Part shown: positions 5,832 through 11,817 of the stretch, one piece after another
How positions within the stretch are numbered: position 1 is the first letter of the stretch
How the letters are laid out: each line of letters starts with the position of its first letter
Assembly (NCBI GenBank): GCA_035526585.1
Contig: DATLCC010000085.1
Span: 1-12,436, forward strand
Length of the DNA stretch: 12,436 nucleotides
Origin: JAJPHT01 sp035526585
GTDB taxonomy: Archaea > Thermoplasmatota > SW-10-69-26 > JACQPN01 > JAJPHT01
Reading direction: 5' to 3'
Position numbers and translations under genes: made by a program
The notes under the pieces: model-generated
What the model was told of the DNA's origin: nothing
Seen by the model: the letters and a program-made list of their open reading frames with translations, nothing else
The model's database searches: none

Positions 5832-6821
5832 TCAAAATCGTTTGGTTTCCGTCTGGGCGACAGGGGAGGCCCGGCGGGGCCGCTCGAAGTGGCGTCCGGT
5901 AAGGATCGCGACGTGGACGCCGTCCTTGAGGAGCCCGTCCTTCGCGCCCTTCGCGAGCCCCGCGAGCGCGGCCGTGCTCGCCGTGAGGACGCTGATCCCT
6001 TCCAGGCTGCGCGTGAGCTGCGTCAGGCGGCGCAGGTGCGCGTCGCTCGCGTCGGCCGCGAAGCCGTTCGAATCGTAGATCGCGTCGAGCGCTCGCTGGC
6101 CATCGAAGCTGCGCCAGTTGACCAGAGGCTCGTTGATCTCGGTCTCGCGGATCTCTTCGGGACGCAGGTCCGTGCAGACCTTGCTGCCGATCTTCCAGCT
6201 GCGGATGATGGGGTTACCGCGCGTCGTGCTCGCGCCGATCATGCGCGGCACGTGCGTCTCGCCGCGGGCGCGCGCGGCTTCGCGGAAGCCATCGTAGACC
6301 CCGGCCAGCGTCGTGCCGTTCGACACCGCGACGGCGACGCTGTCCGGCATGCGGCCGAGCGACTCGACGATCTCGCGCGCGATCGTGCCGTAGCCGCGGC
6401 GGGAGAGCTCCCAGTTCGCGTCGCTACCGGGGTTCGCGTCGTACCAGCCGTTCGCGCGCGCGGCCTCGCGGCTCGCGGCGACCGCATCCTCGTAGTCGCC
6501 GGGCACGCGGATGATGCGCGCGCCCTTCTGCTCCATCTCGACGATGCGGGGCGTGTGGTAGTCGCTCGGGACGAAGACGGCGGGGCGGATGCCGTTGTGG
6601 CTGCACGCCCAGGCGAGCGAGGCGCCGTAGTTGCCGCACGTCGCGACGGTGATCGTCTCGAAGCCGCCCTCGTGGGCGGCTTCGTAGCAGAGGCGCGCGA
6701 TGCGATCCTTCTGCGTGCCCGTCGGGTTGGAGCCTTCGAACTTGAGGTGGACCGTCCGGAGACCAAGCTCGCCTTCGAGGTTGCGCGCGCGCGTGAAGAT
6801 TGTGCTGCCCGCTTCCACCAT
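5832..6821 (-). CDS. Threonine-synthase-like PLP-dependent enzyme (fold type II)
   Basis: This 329-residue protein has the fold type II PLP architecture of threonine synthase, which converts O-phosphohomoserine to threonine. Visible motifs are GSTIFTRARNL (5-15), the Schiff-base lysine Lys38 in NPTGTQKDR, the substrate loop CGNYGAS (62-68), and a glycine/Asn phosphate-binding loop SNGTTLAG (167-174). It starts at the position expected for the short archaeal/Thermus-type enzymes and lacks the long N-terminal domain of the enterobacterial type. The lysine context is GTQKD rather than the usual GSFKD, so a divergent activity such as another beta-replacement, dehydratase or racemase is possible. 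No other threonine gene is nearby. It heads a minus-strand series with the small ORF, DUF1611 and the MurL-like gene. ATG 6821 has no Shine-Dalgarno. Confidence 0.8.
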   Translation of the reverse strand: MVEAGSTIFTRARNLEGELGLRTVHLKFEGSNPTGTQKDRIARLCYEAAHEGGFETITVATCGNYGASLAWACSHNGIRPAVFVPSDYHTPRIVEMEQKGARIIRVPGDYEDAVAASREAARANGWYDANPGSDANWELSRRGYGTIAREIVESLGRMPDSVAVAVSNGTTLAGVYDGFREAARARGETHVPRMIGASTTRGNPIIRSWKIGSKVCTDLRPEEIRETEINEPLVNWRSFDGQRALDAIYDSNGFAADASDAHLRRLTQLTRSLEGISVLTASTAALAGLAKGAKDGLLKDGVHVAILTGRHFERPRRASPVAQTETKRF

Positions 6822-6920
6822 GGAGGATGTCAGTCGTCCGAGCGTGCGACGGCGCTCGAGTCGGGCATCAACGCGGGCCGACTCTTGACGATTTCGGGGC
6901 GAGCCGCCGGGGCCACCTCT

Positions 6921-6936
6921 GTATTACGAACGTATG
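6921..6936. promoter_or_regulatory. AT-rich divergent intergenic element
   Basis: GTATTACGAACGTATG is the most AT-rich spot between the divergent PLP-enzyme and coiled-coil genes. It contains the palindrome TACG-AA-CGTA (6925-6934). It may carry the promoter for one or both directions, though it is about 90-100 nt from either start. This is a positional inference. Confidence 0.3.
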
Positions 6937-7020
6937 ACAAGGGCCGCGTTTCGGGGGCGTCACGCTACCCTCATGAGCCTTTGGATGGCGTTGACGCTGG
7001 CCCTGCCACTAGACTCATGA
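6934..7020 (+). CDS. Possible 28-residue leader ORF overlapping the next gene by ATGA
   Basis: ATG 6934 opens 28 codons (MTRAAFRGRHATLMSLWMAL...), a basic start followed by a hydrophobic stretch. Its TGA (7018-7020) overlaps the ATG at 7017 of the following gene. The overlap could couple translation. No Shine-Dalgarno is seen, and an ORF this short may arise by chance. Confidence 0.2.
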   Translation: MTRAAFRGRHATLMSLWMALTLALPLDS

Positions 7021-7391
7021 GGAGTGCGACCCACAGCCGAACCGTGCCCTCGTTCGATGAGCTTTTGGCGGAGCTCCTGGAGGAGTCCGAGCAGGTCCTC
7101 GGCGCCCTCTCGGACATCGTGAACAAGGGCCGCATGCAGGCGGATTACCTGGAGCCGGAGATCCTCGAGGTCCTCACCCGATTCGACCTCGTCGCGACCC
7201 TCCTCCAGCGCACCACCGGGCGGCCCATCCGTGCCTGGGTCTACCCCACTCCCACGGGCCTGAAGGTCTTCGCCGTGCTGGAACGCGAAGCCGAGCGCGA
7301 GGAAGAGCGCCAGCGCGTCGAGCGCGAGCGCGAACGGGCCGCCAAGACCGCCCCCCGCAACCGGCGCCGATCCGGCAAGCCGGACGCCTGA
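7017..7391 (+). CDS. Small coiled-coil protein with basic tail, unknown function
   Basis: This is a 124-residue soluble protein. Residues 12-65 are leucine-rich and helical (FDELLAELLEESEQVLGALSD). A short strand-rich part follows (residues 70-88, with YPTPTGLKVFAVLE), then a highly charged Glu/Arg helix (89-110) and a basic tail with RNRRRSGK. The tail could contact nucleic acid, but I see no known domain. ATG 7017 sits in the second of two CTCATGAG palindromes (6970-6977, 7014-7021); the later GTG 7045, just before PSFDELL, is an alternative start. The long open frame upstream is not supported as coding. It faces the small membrane protein across the tandem repeat. Confidence 0.65.
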   Translation: MRSATHSRTVPSFDELLAELLEESEQVLGALSDIVNKGRMQADYLEPEILEVLTRFDLVATLLQRTTGRPIRAWVYPTPTGLKVFAVLEREAEREEERQRVERERERAAKTAPRNRRRSGKPDA

Positions 7392-7420
7392 CCCGCGCGC
7401 CGCGTCGCCCGGGAGGGGCA

Positions 7421-7480
7421 GCCACATGCCGCCAAGTGGCGCCACATGCTGCCAAGTGGCGCCACATGGGCCCACGTGGC
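7421..7480. repeat. Three tandem 20-bp palindromic repeats
   Basis: Three exact 20-bp periods lie at 7421-7440, 7441-7460 and 7461-7480. Each begins GCCACATG and ends GTGGC. Units one and two differ by one base; the third is more diverged in its middle (GGCCCAC). Each unit can fold with 5-bp arms GCCAC/GTGGC, and the junctions create the palindrome GTGGCGCCAC. They fill most of the 93-bp gap between two convergent genes, so a role as a shared 3' end or protein-binding array is possible. Confidence 0.85.
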
Positions 7481-7484
7481 GGCC

Positions 7485-7946
7485 CTACGGCTCCTTGCCC
7501 AGCACCCAGCACGTCCCCGCCAGCGCGGCGCCTGCTGCGGCCGGGAGCAGGCCGCCGCCCAGGAGCGCGAGCGCTGCGGCGGCGGCGATGGCGGCCCATC
7601 CGAGGGCGCGCATGTCGGGGCGCCAGGCGCTCGCGAGGGCGGTCGCGCCTGCGACGAGGGGGGCGGGAAGCGCGGCGCGGGCGCCCAGCGCGATCGGCAT
7701 GAGGAGTGCCGCGCCCAGGAGCGCGATGCCGATGCGGAGGCCCGCGCGGCGCCACGGGGCCCCCGGGGGCAGGCTGAGGACGATCCAGGTGAAGCCGCCC
7801 ACGCAGAGCATCGCCAGGAGGACGATCGCGTAGGCGGCGGCCCAGGCGATCGCGGTGGGCGCGGGCCGGACGAGGAGAAGGGCGAGGAAGAGCGCGGCGG
7901 CGGCGATGCCGGACGCGGCGCTCGCCCATACGGCCCGCCGGAGCAT
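7485..7946 (-). CDS. Small multi-pass membrane protein, unknown function
   Basis: This 153-residue protein consists mostly of Ala/Leu/Gly-rich hydrophobic helices, about four or five, near residues 7-27, 31-58, 70-90, 112-130 and 132-148. Short basic loops (PPGAPWRRAGLR; SAWRPDMR) separate them. No family or catalytic motif is evident. ATG 7946 is chosen because it begins with a basic cap (MLRRAVW) directly before the first helix; the frame is open upstream, including GTG 7970, but that adds only a basic stretch. It is divergent from etfB and convergent with the coiled-coil gene. Its TAG lies four bases beyond the last tandem repeat. Confidence 0.65.
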   Translation of the reverse strand: MLRRAVWASAASGIAAAALFLALLLVRPAPTAIAWAAAYAIVLLAMLCVGGFTWIVLSLPPGAPWRRAGLRIGIALLGAALLMPIALGARAALPAPLVAGATALASAWRPDMRALGWAAIAAAAALALLGGGLLPAAAGAALAGTCWVLGKEP

Positions 7947-8035
7947 GCGCCGCGGTCGGACTGGGGACACATGAGCCTTCGGCAGCCTTGGCCCGGGTGA
8001 CAAGGATTTCACCGCGTGGCGGCGCCCGGAAGGGA

Positions 8036-8051
8036 ATCGGTTCTTAACCCT
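8036..8051 (+). promoter_or_regulatory. Possible promoter of etfBA
   Basis: ATCGGTTCTTAACCCT contains TTCTTAA, the only AT-rich core between the divergent membrane gene and etfB, about 37 nt upstream of ATG 8082. It is also a small inverted repeat (GGTT...AACC). A TATA box here would give a leader of about ten bases. Confidence 0.4.
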
Positions 8052-8081
8052 CCGAGCGCGCTCCCGGCGCAGGCTCCCGCG

Positions 8082-8882
8082 ATGCCGAACACCGTCGTCT
8101 TTGTCCGGCCCGTCCCGCAAGACCTCAATGTGACCGTCAGCCGGCGCACCGGCGAGCCCGTGCTCGAGGGGGCGCGCTTCATCATCAACCGGTGGGAGAA
8201 GCGCGCGATCGAGCTGGGCCTTCGCCTGCGCGACCAGCACGGCGGCACCGTGACGGTGGCGTCGATGAGCGAGTCCACCCAGACGGTGAGCCTGCGCGAG
8301 GCGCTCGCGATGGGTGCCGACAAGGCCGTGCTGCTCTCGGACAAGGCCTTCGAGGGGGCGGACACGCTCGCCACCGCCCGCGTGCTCGCCGCGGCCGCGC
8401 ACAAGCTGCGCGCGGACTTCGTCCTCACCGGCGGCCGCACCGCGGACCGGCGCGCCGCCGGCGTCGGGCCCATGGTCGCGCAGATCATGAACGTCCCCAG
8501 CGTCACCTTCGTCACGGCGGTCGACCTCTCCGGCCGCAAGGCGCGCGTCAAGAAGCGCTTCGGCCACAAGATCGCGACTTACGAGGTCCCTCTGCCCTGC
8601 CTCCTCTCGGTCTCCGAGGAGGTCGAGAAGCCGCGCATCGCGACCGCGTGGGGCGTCGTCGACGCCTTCCGCGAGAAGGACGTCCAGGTCTGGAACCGGC
8701 GCGACCTCGATCTCCACGAGGAGTCGGTCGGCCGCGAAGGCTCTCCGACGCGCGTGCGGCGCTTCGAGAAGATCCGCGAGGAGAAGCGCGAGGCCGCGGC
8801 TTGCGAGTTCTTCGAAGGGGAGGCGGATGAGGTCGCTCGTTCGTTCGTTCGCAGGTTGAAGGCCCGTGGCGGGGTGAGCTGA
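8082..8882 (+). CDS. etfB: Electron transfer flavoprotein subunit beta
   Basis: EtfB pairs with EtfA to carry electrons from flavin dehydrogenases such as acyl-CoA dehydrogenases; it binds AMP (or FAD in bifurcating types). The 266-residue length fits the family. Family features include the opening strand VVFVRPVPQ, the segment LREALAMGADKAVLLSD (residues 70-86), the block FVLTGGRTADRRAAGVGPMVAQ (107-128) and the switch region KPRIATAWGVVDAFREKDVQVWN (183-205). ATG 8082 is chosen because the family begins with this strand; the frame is open further upstream but only with Ala/Pro-rich residues. The gene is followed by a 94-bp spacer holding a strong inverted repeat and then etfA. No ETF:quinone oxidoreductase or acyl-CoA dehydrogenase lies in the window, so the electron donor is unknown. 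Confidence 0.93.
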   Translation: MPNTVVFVRPVPQDLNVTVSRRTGEPVLEGARFIINRWEKRAIELGLRLRDQHGGTVTVASMSESTQTVSLREALAMGADKAVLLSDKAFEGADTLATARVLAAAAHKLRADFVLTGGRTADRRAAGVGPMVAQIMNVPSVTFVTAVDLSGRKARVKKRFGHKIATYEVPLPCLLSVSEEVEKPRIATAWGVVDAFREKDVQVWNRRDLDLHEESVGREGSPTRVRRFEKIREEKREAAACEFFEGEADEVARSFVRRLKARGGVS

Positions 8883-8896
8883 TGTTGCGTCCAGGC

Positions 8897-8961
8897 GAAA
8901 CAACGCGAACCCGCGCACCCGCGACGCGCCCCCACGCGGATCCGCGGGTTCGCGTTGTTTC
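8897..8961. repeat. Perfect 19-bp inverted repeat in the etfB-etfA spacer
   Basis: The left arm GAAACAACGCGAACCCGCG (8897-8915) and right arm CGCGGGTTCGCGTTGTTTC (8943-8961) are exact complements around a 27-nt loop, which itself has short CCGCG/CGCGG pairing. The hairpin ends immediately before GGGGGTGG, the likely ribosome-binding site of etfA. In RNA it would be a very stable stem, suited to attenuation, to balancing EtfA against EtfB, or to transcript processing. It could alternatively bind a dimeric regulator. Confidence 0.9.
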
Positions 8962-8976
8962 ATGGGGGTGGACCTG

Positions 8977-9975
8977 ATGGCCCAGCTCTCCGACTACCGC
9001 GACATCCTGGTCATCTGCGAGACGAGGGGAAACCACCTCGCAAAGCCCAGCCTCGAGGTCCTCACCAAGGCCCGAGAGCTCGGGGACAGCCTCGGCGCTC
9101 GCGTCGAAGCCCTGGTCCTCGGGCACGACCTCGAAGGCATCGCCGAGCAGACGATCCACAACGGCGCCGACATCGTGCACCTCGCGCAGCACGAGTCGCT
9201 CGTCACGGGCAACATCGACGCCTACTATGCGACGGTCCTCCCGATCCTGAAGGAGCGCAAGCCCGAGATCGTCCTCATGAGCGCGACGCCGCTGGGCCTC
9301 GACCTCGCGCCTCGCCTGGGCGCGGCGCTTGGCACTGGCGCGCTCTCGGACGCGACCAAGCTCGACGTGGACGAGAACGAGCGGCTCCTTGTCGCGAAGC
9401 GGCTCACGTACGACGGGAGCGTGGAGGCGGCGGCCACGATCCCTCGCCACCGCCCGCAGATCGCCTCGCTGCGTCCCGGCGCCGTGCGCCCCGGCTTCCC
9501 CGACGACTCGCGCTACGGCAGCGTGGAGACGGTCGAGGTCGACATCCGCAAGGACCAGCTCAAGGTGCAGCTCCTCGGGATCGAGGACGCGCCGCTCGCC
9601 GAGCCGGCGCTCGAGGACGCGGAGGTCATCGTGGCCGGCGGCCTCGGCTTCACGAAGGACGAGTTCCGCCAGGTCGAGGAGCTTGCGCATGCGCTGGGCG
9701 GCGCCTGGGGCGCAAGCCGCGCCGCGGTGCAGTTCGGGCTTGCCCCCGACAAGCGGCAGATCGGCGCCACCGGCCACCACATCCAGCCGAAACTCTACGT
9801 CGCCGCGGGCGTTTCGGGCCAGTTCGAGCACTACTACGGCATCCGCCACGCCGAGACGATCGTCGGGATCAACACGGACAAGAAGGCGCCCATCTTCCGC
9901 TACGCACAGTATGGATTGGTGGGCGACGCGCGCGAAGTGATCCCGAAGATCCTCGAGTATCTCAAGCGCGAGTGA
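8977..9975 (+). CDS. etfA: Electron transfer flavoprotein subunit alpha
   Basis: EtfA supplies the FAD-binding domain of the ETF heterodimer. From ATG 8977 the product has 332 residues, normal for the family. The N-terminal domain opens with DILVICETRGNHL. The C-terminal FAD domain shows GASRAAVQFG (245-254), then a stretch around 263-288 with TGHHIQPKLYVAAGVSG, and GINTDKKAPIFRYAQYGLVGD (297-317). The first in-frame ATG is 8962, directly beside the inverted repeat. I prefer 8977 because GGGGGTGG lies at normal Shine-Dalgarno distance from it and the first start would add only MGVDL. The gene is co-oriented with etfB and probably co-transcribed with it. Its TGA abuts the stop of the facing surface-protein gene. 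Confidence 0.93.
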   Translation: MAQLSDYRDILVICETRGNHLAKPSLEVLTKARELGDSLGARVEALVLGHDLEGIAEQTIHNGADIVHLAQHESLVTGNIDAYYATVLPILKERKPEIVLMSATPLGLDLAPRLGAALGTGALSDATKLDVDENERLLVAKRLTYDGSVEAAATIPRHRPQIASLRPGAVRPGFPDDSRYGSVETVEVDIRKDQLKVQLLGIEDAPLAEPALEDAEVIVAGGLGFTKDEFRQVEELAHALGGAWGASRAAVQFGLAPDKRQIGATGHHIQPKLYVAAGVSGQFEHYYGIRHAETIVGINTDKKAPIFRYAQYGLVGDAREVIPKILEYLKRE

Positions 9976-11781
9976 TCACCGTCTGCGCTGCGCGAGCACG
10001 GCCGCGCCTGCTGCTGCGAGCACGACCAGGAGCGGCGCGAACGGCGCGGTCCTCCCGGTGCCCGGCGTCGCGCCCGAGCCGTCGTCGCCGCTCGGGGCGC
10101 CTTCGCCGTCCCCGCCGCCCATGTCGACCGGGCTGAACGGCGTCGCGACATCCGGCGCCGGCGCACTCGCGAGCGGGCGTGCGAAGCCCGGCGCGAAGGA
10201 TGCCGTCGTCTGCCGCACGAAGGGCGCCGTCTGCGCGGTCCAGTTCCCGGCCCCGTCCTGCGCGACACCGTAGTACGTGCTCGACGTGCGTCCTGCGGTG
10301 CCCCATGCGAGCATCTCCTCGCCCCCCGAGAGTCCGGGCGCGCTCCATGTCGCGTTGAGGAGATAGGGCGCGTCGGAGAGCTCCGTGACCGCAATGCGCC
10401 AGAGGCCGCCGGGGAGCGTGAGCGTCTGCGGGCCGCCGGGTTGGCCCGTGTAGTTCGCGCCTGCGACCTGGATCTCGGACGCGTTCGTGCTCTCGTTCCA
10501 CCCGACGTGGCGGCCGTCGAGCGCGTACGCGTCGAGCTTCACGGGCGAGTAGCCGGAGACGCCCACCGTGCCGTCCGACCTCTCCATCACCTGGGGCACG
10601 CTGGCGGGCTGCGGTCCTGCGCCCAATCCTAGGAGGATCGCCTGCCGCTCGGCGCCGAGCCACGACGGGATCCAGCGCGCCTCGGCGCCCCCGTTGAGAA
10701 GGTCGACCCACGCGCGCCGATGCTTGTCGACCGTTTCGAAGATGATATCCTCCGCCGCCGGCCAGTCCGGCATCTCGCAGCCAAGGAGGATCGCCTGCCG
10801 CTCGATGGCGAGCAGGCGCGCGAGGACGGCCGCGTGCTGCTCACCCCAGGCTTGCAGGACGGGGGGCGGGTACGTGCCGAAGGGATCCTTCGCGACGTCC
10901 TTGTAGTCCGCGAATGCGCGCTTGAACTCGTCCCGCAGCCTGTCGCAGGGCGAGGGCGTGATGAAGACGTGGAGGTGGCCCGTCCACGTGCATGTGCCCG
11001 ACTTCGTGCCTTGCGGTTTCTCACCCGACCAGAAGCCGAACGCAGCACAGTAGCGGTCCGCCGCGGTGATGGCGCTCCCCGAGCCGCCGATGGGCCCGGA
11101 CTCGGTCGACGTGAGGTCGGTCGCGCGATCCACGGCCGCGTCGAAGCGGAACTGCTGCGCGCTTTCGATCTCGCCGGCGCCCCAGTGGTTCGTGGCGCCG
11201 TTGTCGAACATGGGGCCCGCCCGCATCTCGGCATGGTTCCAGACAGGAGGGATGAAGACGTCGGTCTCGCTGGTCTTCGTGCCCTGATCGTTCACGATCG
11301 TCGTCGTCATCTTCTCGTTGCAGGGAAGGCCGATGAGCGAGTTCAGCGGCTCCACGACGCCGTGGACAACGCCGTTCGCGTACGTGAGATCCGCGTTCGC
11401 CCAGAACAAAGGGGTCGCCGTCACGTCGCAGTGCTGCTCGGTCGTCGCTGTCTGATGGGGTATCTCGTTCGTGTAGAGGTGGTCGTACATGACACGATAG
11501 CGCCCGGTCTGCGGAGGCGGCTCGAACGAGATGCCACTTCCATCGCTTGTCACGCCGTACATGCCCGAGAAGTTGAGCCACGTGTTGAACGCCTGGTGGT
11601 CGACCTGGTCCGCGAAGCCGGCTTCGGGGTTCCCGGGGTCGTGCGCGAGGAAGAGACCGTGCACTTCCATCTCATAGTCGAGGTAGACCCACCACTCTCG
11701 CAGCTCGTCGTCTTGCGAGCTCGCCGTGGGAAGGGCGACCCCGAGGAGGGCCAGCACGAGCGCGAGGGCGACGGAGCGCAT
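9976..11781 (-). CDS. Secreted, membrane-anchored surface glycoprotein candidate
   Basis: The protein has 601 residues. A Sec-type signal peptide is visible (residues 1-22, MRSVALALVLALLGVALPTA). A long ectodomain follows, then a Gly/Asp/Pro linker (554-577), a hydrophobic C-terminal helix (580-597) and the cap RRR. Six N-glycosylation sequons are present (Asn70, 429, 433, 443, 476, 513), five of them in the C-terminal third, plus six ectodomain cysteines that may form disulfides (118, 154, 245, 264, 279, 335). ERQAILLG occurs at 327-334 and again at 378-385. The layout is that of archaeal surface proteins, outside the cell and tail-anchored. The anchor lacks a clear PGF motif, so archaeosortase processing is not supported. 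No enzymatic domain is recognised. An AT pocket is centred about 27 nt before ATG 11781, and there is no Shine-Dalgarno. Confidence 0.78.
   Translation of the reverse strand: MRSVALALVLALLGVALPTASSQDDELREWWVYLDYEMEVHGLFLAHDPGNPEAGFADQVDHQAFNTWLNFSGMYGVTSDGSGISFEPPPQTGRYRVMYDHLYTNEIPHQTATTEQHCDVTATPLFWANADLTYANGVVHGVVEPLNSLIGLPCNEKMTTTIVNDQGTKTSETDVFIPPVWNHAEMRAGPMFDNGATNHWGAGEIESAQQFRFDAAVDRATDLTSTESGPIGGSGSAITAADRYCAAFGFWSGEKPQGTKSGTCTWTGHLHVFITPSPCDRLRDEFKRAFADYKDVAKDPFGTYPPPVLQAWGEQHAAVLARLLAIERQAILLGCEMPDWPAAEDIIFETVDKHRRAWVDLLNGGAEARWIPSWLGAERQAILLGLGAGPQPASVPQVMERSDGTVGVSGYSPVKLDAYALDGRHVGWNESTNASEIQVAGANYTGQPGGPQTLTLPGGLWRIAVTELSDAPYLLNATWSAPGLSGGEEMLAWGTAGRTSSTYYGVAQDGAGNWTAQTAPFVRQTTASFAPGFARPLASAPAPDVATPFSPVDMGGGDGEGAPSGDDGSGATPGTGRTAPFAPLLVVLAAAGAAVLAQRRR
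10631..10804 (-). repeat. 21-bp direct repeat inside the surface-protein gene
   Basis: AGGAGGATCGCCTGCCGCTCG occurs at 10631-10651 and again at 10784-10804, exactly 153 bp (51 codons) apart and in the same frame. It encodes ERQAILLG twice. Identity at the DNA level, including third positions, suggests a recent local duplication or conversion within the gene. Confidence 0.85.
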
Positions 11782-11802
11782 GCGCGCGCAGGGGTCGCGA
11801 GG

Positions 11803-11813
11803 GCTAAGAATGT
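11803..11813 (-). promoter_or_regulatory. Possible TATA-like element of the surface-protein gene
   Basis: On the minus strand the short spacer after the hydrolase gene contains ACATTCTTAGC, centred about 27 nt before ATG 11781. The spacing fits a leaderless archaeal promoter, and the core TTCTTA is shared with the etfB upstream region. The match is weak. Confidence 0.35.
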
Positions 11814-11817
11814 CGCG

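Noticed and set aside
5625..7016. N-terminal extension of the coiled-coil gene across the PLP-enzyme locus
   Set aside because: This is antisense read-through of the PLP-enzyme gene. Composition changes at about 7017, where the helical protein begins.
7421..7480. CRISPR array
   Set aside because: The units are directly adjacent with no spacers, only three copies and 20 bp long, and no cas genes are nearby.
8897..8961. Insertion-sequence ends or a MITE
   Set aside because: The arms enclose only 27 nt, and no flanking target duplication or transposase is visible.
7947..8963. N-terminal extension of the small membrane protein across etfB
   Set aside because: It is antisense to etfB, and the hydrophobic protein starts at about 7946.
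8548..9849. 433-codon minus-strand open frame over etfB/etfA
   Set aside because: It is antisense to both ETF genes, whose FAD and AMP motifs are unambiguous, and it crosses the inverted repeat.
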